Assembly (NCBI GenBank): GCA_964432995.1
Contig: CAYSPU010000228.1
Span: forward strand, 1 to 9,550
Source of the DNA: CAYSPU01 sp964432995
Lineage (GTDB): Bacteria; Verrucomicrobiota; Verrucomicrobiia; Limisphaerales; JAHDYP01
Reading direction: 5' to 3'
Length of the DNA stretch: 9,550 nucleotides
The notes beneath the pieces were generated by a model. The model made no database searches, was not told the origin of the DNA, and saw nothing but the letters and a program-made list of their open reading frames with translations. Of this stretch, positions 1-5,858 are shown one piece after another; position 1 is the first letter of the stretch; each line of letters begins with the position of its first letter. The position numbers and the translations under genes were made by a program.

Positions 1-126
1 GCGGCCGTCTCGGCCGCAGAAATGTTCGATCAGACGAGGGCGGCCTTTGAAATCGAAGCGCTGTTCCGCGACGAAGCTCCCTGCGCCCGGGACGGGCGCA
101 ATCCACAGCGACGACCGCGGGTCGTC
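1..126. repeat. Cluster of three perfect short hairpins
   Basis: Three perfect inverted repeats, each with a 3-nt loop, lie in 126 bases. The first has 7-bp arms at 1-7 and 11-17 (GCGGCCG/CGGCCGC). The second has 8-bp arms at 82-89 and 93-100 (TGCGCCCG/CGGGCGCA). The third has 7-bp arms at 110-116 and 120-126 (GACGACC/GGTCGTC). The third ends right at the possible stop codon at 127-129. None is followed by a T-run, so a standard intrinsic terminator is not shown. They could be transcript 3'-end structures or dispersed palindromes. Confidence 0.45.
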
Positions 127-129
127 TGA
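1..129 (+). CDS. Possible 3' end of an unidentified gene (uncertain)
   Basis: Frame 1 is open from the window edge to a TGA at 127-129, giving about 42 residues with a helical-looking middle (MFDQTRAAFEIEALFRDEA) and an arginine-rich tail. I do not recognise it. The GC-rich third positions allow coding, but the opposite strand is also open across the same bases and gives an equally protein-like reading (including FVAEQRFDFKGRPRLIEHF). That reading has no good start codon; only a TTG near 139-141 is in frame. The stretch also carries three perfect hairpins, which argues for a gene end, a terminator region or non-coding DNA. Strand and coding status cannot be settled from this fragment. Confidence 0.25.
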   Translation, partial: AAVSAAEMFDQTRAAFEIEALFRDEAPCARDGRNPQRRPRVV

Positions 130-193
130 CCCGCAGTGCAAGACGCATACACTACGGAGATGAATAAAGCCTCACGCCCACGGTGCGGGGCCC

Positions 194-218
194 CCCTCTC
201 CCAGCGGATGGGAGAGGG
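194..218. repeat. REP-like palindrome, 9-bp perfect stem
   Basis: Arms CCCTCTCCC (194-202) and GGGAGAGGG (210-218) pair perfectly around a 7-nt loop, followed by a GGGGTGAGGG tract to 230. This resembles the CCCTCTCCC...GGGAGAGGG intergenic repeats that occur in many copies in various GC-rich bacterial genomes (general knowledge; copy number cannot be seen here). It lies upstream of the RND exporter and overlaps the longest possible 5' extension of that gene, so it helps decide the start. Confidence 0.5.
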
Positions 219-322
219 CGGGGGTGAGGGCGCACGTGCATGGAATTGTGATGTGGAGTATGGTCCGCACCCTTCATCCAGCCCAGGCTCGACGGCCCGG
301 CCACATCCCGCATACTGGCGCG

Positions 323-2653
323 GTGCGCCTCGAGTGGTTTCTCCGGCTGAACCCGTTTCTGCGCTGGCCGACGGTCACGCTGGCGGCGACGGGCGTGTTG
401 GTATTGTTGCTCGGCGCGCGCTGGTTGACCTTCGAGGTCAGCACCGAAACCGGCACGCTGCTCGCCGGAGACCAACGCAGCCTCGCCACCTACGAGGAAG
501 TCCGCCGCATGCTCCGCGACGAGACGGTCGTCGTGCTCGATCTTCAATGCGGACCCGTATTCACGTCCGAAGCCATGGCCACGATTCGGCGCCTCAGCGA
601 CGCGTTTGCCAACCAGCCCGGATTGATCGACGTCAAGAGCTTCACGCACTCCTTCCTCCCAGTCCGGAGCGGTCTGGGCTTCGACATGGTGCCGCTCGTC
701 TCCGAGCGTCCCGAGGCAGCGGAACTGGAGCGGTTGCGGCGGTTTGCACTCGAGAATCCCCTGATTCGCAACGTCATGGTCTCCGCCGACGAACGCCACA
801 CCATCCTCCTGAACACCTACGACCGCGACCTGTCGCGCCCTGAACAACAGGCCCGGTTCCGCGAGGAAACTATCCTGGAACCGTTCCGAGCCGCAGGCTG
901 CACGATTTCGGTCCTGGGCCTTCCTTTGATCGAAGAGGAAATCCGCCGCACGCTGCATGGTGACCTACGCGGTTTCCTGCCGGCGGCGGGCTTGATCCTG
1001 GTTGCCATCCTTTGGCTGACCTACCGGTCCTGGCGCATCGTCCTGCTGCTCGGCAGCAACCAGTTGGCGTTGCTGCTCCTGATCCCTGCCCTCGTGGAAG
1101 CCCTCGGCTATCAGATCAATGTCTTCACCGCCATCCTCCTCCCGATGCTCGTCGCCATCCACCTGACGTTGCTCGTCCATCTGTTCACCGCCTGGACTCG
1201 AGCGCGGGCGCGTCACGCCGAACCCGCCGCGGTCATGCGGGAGGCACTCGCCGAGGTGCTGCTCCCGAGCTGGTTCGCGGCCCTCACCACCGCGGCCGGA
1301 TTCCTCTCGCTGCTGGCGAGCGAGGTGCGCCTCGTGCGCGAAACAGGCACGCTGGGCGCCGCAGGGGTGGCGCTGGCTTTCGCCGTCGCCTTCGGCCCCG
1401 GGCTTGCCACCCTGACCCTGCTGGCCCGCCGGAGATCAGTCCCTCTCTCACGCATGACCTACCCGGAGAAGGCTCCCAGCACTCTCCTCCGCCCACGCCC
1501 CGCCCTCCTCTACGGCACCGCCCTCCTCGCCCTCGCTCTCGCCGGAATCGGGTTGACGCGCCTGCGCTGCGACGTCCGTCCCGCGGAATTCCTGAACCGA
1601 CACAGTCCGACGCGGCAAGCGCTGGCGTCGCTGAACGCGCACTACGGCGGCGTCAACGTGGTGCAGATTGAAGTCGACACCGGGCAGCCGGGCGGCATTC
1701 AGAGTCTGCCCTTTTTGCAGTACCTGCAGTCCGTGGAACGTTTCACGGCGGCACAACCGGAGGTGTCTGGCGCGTACTCCTACGCGCAGCTCCTGGCCTT
1801 GATGAACCAGCTCTGGGAAGGCCAGGCGACGGGCGCTTCCCGTCTGCCGGACAACGCCTGGACCCTCCAGCTCTTCACGCTGGCCCTCAAGGCATACCCG
1901 TCGCCGTTTCTCACCGCCCTGGCTGACGATTCCGCCCGCAAGGCATTCCTCATCGTGCGGACCCCGGATCAACCGGCGCGACAATACCTTGAGGTGCTGC
2001 ACCGGATCGTCGACTTCGCCCAGACCCGCGCGCCTGCCGGGATCCGGGTCAATGCCGCCCAGGGGTTGCACACCATCCTGGAAGCCGACCGCCGCATCTT
2101 CCGCAGCCTGACACGGACTGCCGGCCTCAGCGTCCTTTCGATCCTGGTGGCGCTCGCCGTTCTTTGGCGATCGCTCCGTCTCGCCCTCGTCGCGCTGGCC
2201 GTCAACCTCTTCGCCGTCGTCCTCGTGCTCGGCCTCGCCGGTTGGGCCGCCATCCCGCTCAACTCGGTCACGCTCATGATCGTCGCCATCACCCTGGGTG
2301 TGGCTGTCGACGGCTCCGTCCACCTCCTCACCCGGTGGCGTGCCGAACGCCGGGACGGCACCGACGTGGAACGCGCGCTACGGCGGACCCTTCAGGTCAA
2401 GGCGCGCCCAATCGTCAGCGCCGCGCTCGTGTTGCTGGCGGTCTTCCTCCTGTTCGGATTCTCCTCGTTCCCACCGGTGGTCGACTTCGGGTGGCTGGCG
2501 GCGGGGACTTTCGCCGCCGCTCTTCTGGGGGTCCTTTTCCTCCTGCCGGGCCTGCTCAGCCGACGGGGAATGCACGGGGCGACGCCGCCGGGTGGCAGTG
2601 CCGCCGAGGCTCTCGCGGGAAATGCTATGGTGGATCGCTCCCGCCCGGAATGA
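323..2653 (+). CDS. RND/MMPL-family exporter, 12 TM
   Basis: Predicted inner-membrane RND-superfamily transporter of the MMPL/HpnN-like type, probably proton-driven; such proteins often move lipids or other hydrophobic molecules. With a GTG start at 323 it is 776 aa. TM1 is at about residues 16-36, followed by a periplasmic loop of about 180 aa and a TM2-6 bundle from about residue 218. TM7 is near 392, followed by a second loop of about 180 aa and a final TM8-12 bundle. The motif GVAVDGSVHLL in the second half carries Asp663, the expected proton-relay position. The matching first-half helix (LLPMLVAIHLTLLVHLF) has no acidic residue. Reading continues upstream to GTG 224 and includes ATG 251 and 260, but that extension is not membrane-like and runs into a REP-like palindrome. 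The start at 323 (MRLEWFLRLNPFLRWP) looks like a normal RND N-terminus, although no clear ribosome site precedes it. ATG 251, with GGAA 5 nt upstream, is the alternative. It converges on fabF. The substrate is unknown. Confidence 0.85.
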   Translation: MRLEWFLRLNPFLRWPTVTLAATGVLVLLLGARWLTFEVSTETGTLLAGDQRSLATYEEVRRMLRDETVVVLDLQCGPVFTSEAMATIRRLSDAFANQPGLIDVKSFTHSFLPVRSGLGFDMVPLVSERPEAAELERLRRFALENPLIRNVMVSADERHTILLNTYDRDLSRPEQQARFREETILEPFRAAGCTISVLGLPLIEEEIRRTLHGDLRGFLPAAGLILVAILWLTYRSWRIVLLLGSNQLALLLLIPALVEALGYQINVFTAILLPMLVAIHLTLLVHLFTAWTRARARHAEPAAVMREALAEVLLPSWFAALTTAAGFLSLLASEVRLVRETGTLGAAGVALAFAVAFGPGLATLTLLARRRSVPLSRMTYPEKAPSTLLRPRPALLYGTALLALALAGIGLTRLRCDVRPAEFLNRHSPTRQALASLNAHYGGVNVVQIEVDTGQPGGIQSLPFLQYLQSVERFTAAQPEVSGAYSYAQLLALMNQLWEGQATGASRLPDNAWTLQLFTLALKAYPSPFLTALADDSARKAFLIVRTPDQPARQYLEVLHRIVDFAQTRAPAGIRVNAAQGLHTILEADRRIFRSLTRTAGLSVLSILVALAVLWRSLRLALVALAVNLFAVVLVLGLAGWAAIPLNSVTLMIVAITLGVAVDGSVHLLTRWRAERRDGTDVERALRRTLQVKARPIVSAALVLLAVFLLFGFSSFPPVVDFGWLAAGTFAAALLGVLFLLPGLLSRRGMHGATPPGGSAAEALAGNAMVDRSRPE

Positions 2654-2660
2654 CGTTGGA

Positions 2661-2680
2661 GACACGCGGCCTCGCGTGTC
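2661..2680. terminator. Hairpin after the RND gene
   Basis: Perfect 8-bp stem GACACGCG (2661-2668) / CGCGTGTC (2673-2680) with a 4-nt GCCT loop, starting 8 nt after the RND stop codon. The position suits a transcript 3'-end structure, but no T-run follows. It may instead be one copy of a dispersed palindrome. Confidence 0.4.
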
Positions 2681-2714
2681 CATGCGGTCGGGAACAGCAG
2701 GTGCGTGCTCTTGA

Positions 2715-2736
2715 GGACGCCCGAGGCCGGGCGTCC
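2715..2736. terminator. Palindromic hairpin between convergent genes
   Basis: GGACGCCCG (2715-2723) pairs with CGGGCGTCC (2728-2736), giving a 9-bp perfect stem and an AGGC tetraloop. It lies in the middle of the 140-bp gap between the convergent RND and fabF genes, so it could end transcripts from both sides. It lacks a T-run on either strand. The 9-bp left arm recurs at 8480-8488, hinting at a dispersed element. Confidence 0.4.
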
Positions 2737-2769
2737 CTACCTTGCGCGGGTGCGAGCCTGCATGCGGAA

Positions 2770-2788
2770 GGGCCGTGTAGTGCGGCCC
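2770..2788 (-). terminator. Hairpin after fabF
   Basis: GGGCCG (2770-2775) and CGGCCC (2783-2788) form a 6-bp GC-only stem with a 7-nt loop, 5 nt beyond the fabF stop codon on the minus strand. This is a plausible 3'-end structure for the acpP-fabF transcript. The evidence is the stem and its position only. Confidence 0.35.
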
Positions 2789-2793
2789 GCGAC

Positions 2794-4053
2794 CTATCCG
2801 GTGAACTTCCGGGCGAGGATCGAGGCGTTGTGGCCGCCGAAGCCGAAGGAGTTGTTGATGGCAGCGTCGATCTTCATCTTGCGGGCCGTGTTGGGCACGT
2901 AGTCGAGATCGCACTCCGGGTCGGGGACGAGGTAGCTGATGGTGGGCGGGGAGATGCCCGTTTGAATGGCTTTGGCGCAAACGGCCATTTCGACGGCGCC
3001 GGCGGCGCCGAGCATGTGCCCGGTGGCGCCTTTGGTGGAATTGACGGCCAACTTGCGGGCGTGAGCGCCGAAGACCGCCTTGATCGCCTGTGTTTCGCAG
3101 ATGTCACCCGCGACCGTCGCGGTGCCGTGGGCATTGACGTAGTCAACGGCCTCGGGAGGCAGGCTGGCGGAACGCAAGGCCATCTTCATGCAGCGGGCGG
3201 CGCCTTCGCCTTCGGGGGCCGGAGCCGTGATATGGCTGGCGTCGGCGGTATTGCCGTAGCCGACGATTTCACAGTAGATCCGCGCCCCGCGGGCCTGGGC
3301 GTGCTCGAGGTCCTCGAGGACCAGCACGCCCGAACCTTCGCCCATCACAAAACCGTCGCGCTCCTTGTCGAAGGGCCGCGAGGCGTGCTGCGGGTCGTCA
3401 TTGCGAGTGCTCATCGCGCGCATGGCGCAGAAGCCGCCGATGCCGAGGGGAATGATGGTGGCCTCAGTCCCGCCGGCGAACATGATCTGGGCATCGCCCA
3501 TCTTGAGGGTGCGCCAGGCTTCGCCGATGGCGTGGTTGGAGGTGGCGCAGGCGGAGCAGGTGGCGAGGTTCGGCCCGCGCAGTTGGTAGAACATGGAGAA
3601 GAGCCCCGATGCCATGTTGGAGATGAGCATCGGAATCATGAACGGGGAGAGCCGCCCCGGACCGCGGTTCAGGAGGACCCGGTGCTGATCCTCAATCGTC
3701 TGCAGGCCGCCAATGCCGGAGCCGATGAACACCCCGGTTTCGTCCCGGTTGATGCGGTCCAGGTCGAGCCCCGAATCCCGGAGCGCGAGGTAGCCCGCCA
3801 GAATGCCGAACTGCGCGAAGCGATCCGTGCGCCGAATCTCCTTGGCCGACGGAAAGGCCGGGGTGGGGTCCATCTCCCTGACCTCAGCGGCAACCTGACA
3901 ATCGAATGCGGAGGGATCGAAGGCCGCGATGCGGCGGACGCCGCACTGGCCGTCGATGAGGTTCCTCCAAAAGGTGTCCACATCGTTGCCCAGAGGGGAA
4001 ACGATTCCCAAACCGGTGACGACGACCCTGCGCTCTGTCCAGTTAGATACCAT
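2794..4053 (-). CDS. fabF: Beta-ketoacyl-ACP synthase II
   Basis: Cytoplasmic KASII of type II fatty-acid synthesis. It condenses malonyl-ACP with acyl-ACP to lengthen the chain by two carbons. At 419 aa it is close to the usual length of about 410-420. The N-terminus RRVVVTGLGIVSPLGNDV is typical. Catalytic Cys169 lies in the nucleophile-elbow segment CSACATSNHAIG. The two active-site histidines are His309 (NAHGTAT) and His346 (GATGH), with Lys341 in STKG. The C-terminal NSFGFGGHN loop holds the gatekeeper Phe403. All catalytic residues are present. It follows acpP by 63 bp on the same strand, the common acpP-fabF pairing. There is no clear Shine-Dalgarno before its ATG; a strong inverted repeat occupies that place, so translation may depend on acpP or on the hairpin. 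Confidence 0.97.
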   Translation of the reverse strand: MVSNWTERRVVVTGLGIVSPLGNDVDTFWRNLIDGQCGVRRIAAFDPSAFDCQVAAEVREMDPTPAFPSAKEIRRTDRFAQFGILAGYLALRDSGLDLDRINRDETGVFIGSGIGGLQTIEDQHRVLLNRGPGRLSPFMIPMLISNMASGLFSMFYQLRGPNLATCSACATSNHAIGEAWRTLKMGDAQIMFAGGTEATIIPLGIGGFCAMRAMSTRNDDPQHASRPFDKERDGFVMGEGSGVLVLEDLEHAQARGARIYCEIVGYGNTADASHITAPAPEGEGAARCMKMALRSASLPPEAVDYVNAHGTATVAGDICETQAIKAVFGAHARKLAVNSTKGATGHMLGAAGAVEMAVCAKAIQTGISPPTISYLVPDPECDLDYVPNTARKMKIDAAINNSFGFGGHNASILARKFTG

Positions 4054-4061
4054 TAGACGAA

Positions 4062-4099
4062 GGGGGCAGCGGGCGATCTCGTGCGCCGTGGCTGCCCCC
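4062..4099 (-). promoter_or_regulatory. Intercistronic inverted repeat, acpP-fabF
   Basis: Perfect 9-bp arms GGGGGCAGC (4062-4070) and GCTGCCCCC (4091-4099) enclose a 20-nt loop. They fill most of the 63-bp gap between the acpP stop and the fabF ATG. The fabF-proximal arm ends 8 nt before the start codon, where a ribosome site is expected. It could act as a partial terminator, an mRNA-stabilising 3' end for acpP, or a brake on fabF translation. Any of these would keep acyl carrier protein more abundant than the synthase. The structure is visible; the role is inference. Confidence 0.5.
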
Positions 4100-4116
4100 G
4101 AGAAAAAGGGAAAAGA

Positions 4117-4362
4117 CTACTTCTGCTTCTCCTCGATGTACTTGATGACGTCGCCCACGCTCTGGAGTTTCTCGGCCTCTTCGTCGGGGATTTCCTGGCC
4201 AAACTCCTCCTCCAGCGCCATCACCAATTCGACCGTGTCAAGAGAGTCGGCGCCCAAGTCCTCGATGAACTTGGCCTCGAGGCTCACCTGTTCGGGTTTC
4301 ACCCCGAGCTGTTCAACGATGATGTCCTTGACTCTCTGTTCGATGGATTTCTCGGCAGCCAT
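4117..4362 (-). CDS. acpP: Acyl carrier protein
   Basis: Small acidic four-helix carrier that holds growing acyl chains on a 4'-phosphopantetheine arm during fatty-acid and lipid synthesis in the cytoplasm. At 81 aa it is the usual length. Ser40 in the motif GADSLDTVELVMALEEEF is the phosphopantetheine attachment site, and the C-terminal part (IPDEEAEKLQSVGDVIKYI) is characteristic. The ATG at 4362 is chosen because GGAG at 4369-4372 sits 6 nt upstream and the protein then starts MAAEKSIEQRV, normal for ACP. An in-frame extension to 4446 would run through the promoter. It is followed by fabF on the same strand. It has its own promoter, downstream of dus. Confidence 0.98.
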   Translation of the reverse strand: MAAEKSIEQRVKDIIVEQLGVKPEQVSLEAKFIEDLGADSLDTVELVMALEEEFGQEIPDEEAEKLQSVGDVIKYIEEKQK

Positions 4363-4387
4363 GGGTTTCTCCGTAAGTTTTGTTGTG

Positions 4388-4416
4388 TGTCTATGCAACG
4401 TTCCACCACGCGTCAA
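4388..4416 (-). promoter_or_regulatory. Sigma-70-type promoter for acpP-fabF
   Basis: On the minus strand TTGACG (4411-4416, 5 of 6 to the -35 consensus) is followed after exactly 17 nt by TAGACA (4388-4393, 3 of 6 to the -10). Transcription would begin near 4381, leaving a leader of about 18-20 nt that contains the GGAG ribosome site. The -10 box is weak, but the spacing and position are right. Confidence 0.55.
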
Positions 4417-4526
4417 GCCCTGAATCGAAAAAGTTCGACGACCCACGGGCTCAGGTCATGACCGGCAAAAGCCGTTTGGCCATTGGCACTTCCGCAACGA
4501 CTCGTGCTCGCGCCCGAGAGCCCTCA

Positions 4527-4565
4527 GCGGTCGGTCGACCGCGGCTTCCAGACGAACCGGAAGCC
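4527..4565 (-). terminator. Two adjacent hairpins downstream of dus
   Basis: GGCTTCC (4543-4549) / GGAAGCC (4559-4565) gives a 7-bp stem with a 9-nt loop. Directly next to it, GCGGTC (4527-4532) / GACCGC (4537-4542) gives a 6-bp stem with a GGTC loop. Both lie 38-76 nt past the dus stop codon on the minus strand, before the acpP promoter. They could separate dus transcription from acpP. There is no T-run, so the case for termination is only positional. Nothing else was recognised in the 4363-4602 gap apart from the acpP promoter. Confidence 0.3.
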
Positions 4566-4602
4566 CGGGAATCACGGCGCACGGCAACCCCGAAGGCCAA
4601 TC

Positions 4603-5703
4603 TCACCACCGTTCCACCGGCCCTCGGGGCAACGGAATGTGCGGAGTCTTTCCCGCGGCGTCCAGCAGAAAGGAAGAAGGCGGCGGAACCGGCCGGAACC
4701 GGGGCAACAACTCCCCTTGCTCATCCACGAACTGGCACCGCCACTCACGGTAGCCGTCCAGCAGTTGCTCAAACGCCACCCGAGACGAAAGCTGCACCAC
4801 GCGCTGATTGAAATACCTGGCCGGCCCGAACGCCCGCGCATACCAGGGCGCCACCTTGCGGAACATCCGGCAACCGTGCGTCTCCCCAAACACCTCGATC
4901 ATCCGGTCCAGATGCCGCCCCATGAGCCGCAGTCGCTCCTCAAACCCCGCGGATGGCGCCCGCTCTCCCGTCCGCAGGAACTGCACCGTGTCCCGGAAGA
5001 TCCACGGATCGTAGAACGCCCCCCGGCCGATGCTCACCCCCGCGCATCCCGTCTCCGCCAGCATCCGCCGGGCGGCTTCCGGCGTGGTGACATCCCCGTT
5101 CCCGATCACCGGGACCGCCGGCACCGCCTCGACCACCGCCCGAATGCCCGCCAGGTTCACCCCGCCCCCGAAACCCTGGGCCCGCGTACGCCCGTGCACG
5201 AACACCGCCGCCACCCCCGCATCCGCCAGCGCCCGCGCCAGCTCCGGGGCCGTCAGATTCTCCTCGTCCCACCCCAGCCGCATCTTCGCCGTCACCGGAA
5301 TCCGAACCGCCTCCACCACCCCGCGCACCAGATCCGCCGTCCGCTTCCATTCCGTCATCATCGCCGACCCGCCTCCCACGCGGCAGACCTTCCGCGCCGG
5401 ACACCCCATGTTGACGTCCACCGACGTCACCCCGACCGCCTCCAGGCGCACCGCCGCCGCGCGCATTTCCCCCGCTACCGAGCCGAAAAGCTGAACCGCC
5501 AACGGGCGGTCCTCGGGACAACTCTCGATCAGCTTCAACGCCTTCGGCCTGTTCTCGAGCAACGACCGGGCGTTCACCAACTCGGTCGTCGCCCACGCCA
5601 CGCCGCCCAACTCCCGCACCGTCAGTCGAAACGGCAGGCTCGTGTACCCCGCCAGCGGCGACAGGAACAGATTCGATTCGAGCTCCAGAGACCCAATGCG
5701 CAT
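4603..5703 (-). CDS. dus: tRNA-dihydrouridine synthase, DusB-like
   Basis: FMN- and NAD(P)H-dependent enzyme that reduces uridine to dihydrouridine in tRNA D-loops. It is 366 aa, with a TIM-barrel half followed by a helical C-terminal tRNA-binding half. Visible family signatures are SPLAGYTSLPFR (residues 15-26), the catalytic Cys101 in VNMGCPARKV, Lys140 in TAKMRLGW, His170 in VFVHGRTRAQG, and the FMN-phosphate site IGNGDV (200-205) with IGRGA (225-229). The usual KVN after the catalytic loop is KVC here (Cys107). The start at 5703 is chosen because MRIGSLELESNLFLSPLAG is the normal N-terminus and a TACAAT box lies 12 nt upstream. A longer in-frame reading to 5868 adds 55 residues of unlike sequence and would overlap the divergent esterase gene. 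No Shine-Dalgarno is seen, which fits a nearly leaderless message. The tail after about residue 340 is proline-rich and probably disordered. Confidence 0.95.
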   Translation of the reverse strand: MRIGSLELESNLFLSPLAGYTSLPFRLTVRELGGVAWATTELVNARSLLENRPKALKLIESCPEDRPLAVQLFGSVAGEMRAAAVRLEAVGVTSVDVNMGCPARKVCRVGGGSAMMTEWKRTADLVRGVVEAVRIPVTAKMRLGWDEENLTAPELARALADAGVAAVFVHGRTRAQGFGGGVNLAGIRAVVEAVPAVPVIGNGDVTTPEAARRMLAETGCAGVSIGRGAFYDPWIFRDTVQFLRTGERAPSAGFEERLRLMGRHLDRMIEVFGETHGCRMFRKVAPWYARAFGPARYFNQRVVQLSSRVAFEQLLDGYREWRCQFVDEQGELLPRFRPVPPPSSFLLDAAGKTPHIPLPRGPVERW

Positions 5704-5714
5704 CGGCAGCGGCC

Positions 5715-5745
5715 ATTGTAGGCCCGCGGCATCCGGTGGCGACAA
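5715..5745 (-). promoter_or_regulatory. Candidate promoter for dus
   Basis: On the minus strand TACAAT (5715-5720, 5 of 6 to the -10 consensus) is preceded by TTGTCG (5740-5745, 4 of 6 to the -35) with a 19-nt spacer, slightly long. Transcription would start near 5707-5708, only about 4-5 nt before the ATG, so the message would be almost leaderless. Confidence 0.4.
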
Positions 5746-5833
5746 CGAATGGCGCGCGACCAACCCCTTTGGGGAATGCCGAACATCAACTTCCGTGGGA
5801 CGAAACGCGGTGGCTTTCGGCGTTGACGCTTCG

Positions 5834-5844
5834 CGCATGATGCG
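5834..5844. promoter_or_regulatory. Short palindrome before esterase operon
   Basis: CGCATGATGCG is a perfect 11-nt palindrome around a central G, ending 14 nt before the esterase ATG and just downstream of a TTGACG (5823-5828). It could be a small operator in the divergent dus/esterase region. No good -10 box for the esterase operon was found, and this site is short enough to occur by chance. Confidence 0.2.
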
Positions 5845-5846
5845 TT

Positions 5847-5850
5847 GGAG
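5847..5850 (+). promoter_or_regulatory. Ribosome binding site deciding the esterase start
   Basis: GGAG lies 8 nt before ATG 5859. The alternative in-frame GTG at 5850 overlaps this GGAG and has no site of its own, so ATG 5859 is the better start. Confidence 0.55.
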
Positions 5851-5858
5851 TGCGCCCG

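Noticed and set aside
136..843. 235-codon open frame on the + strand at the left end
   Set aside because: Overlaps the RND gene in another frame, passes through the REP-like palindrome and is Arg/Pro/His-rich; not protein-like.
1448..2323. 291-codon open frame on the minus strand inside the RND gene
   Set aside because: Gly/Glu/Asp/Arg-rich antisense of transmembrane coding sequence; no motif.
2705..2902. 65-codon + frame in the RND/fabF gap
   Set aside because: Runs through two hairpins and into fabF antisense; no ribosome site.
2164..4056. 630-codon open frame on the + strand across the RND 3' end, gap and fabF
   Set aside because: Antisense to fabF with its complete catalytic residues; composition is rich in Gly, Ala and Arg and no domain is seen. 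It is a high-GC shadow frame.
4363..4446. 28-residue N-terminal extension of ACP
   Set aside because: Covers the promoter and ribosome site; ACP of normal length begins at 4362 with a good GGAG.
4483..5721. 412-codon open frame on the + strand over dus
   Set aside because: Arg/Pro/His-rich antisense of a complete Dus protein.
5764..5774. CCCCTTTGGGG palindrome in the dus/esterase divergent region
   Set aside because: Only a 4-bp stem; likely to occur by chance at this base composition.
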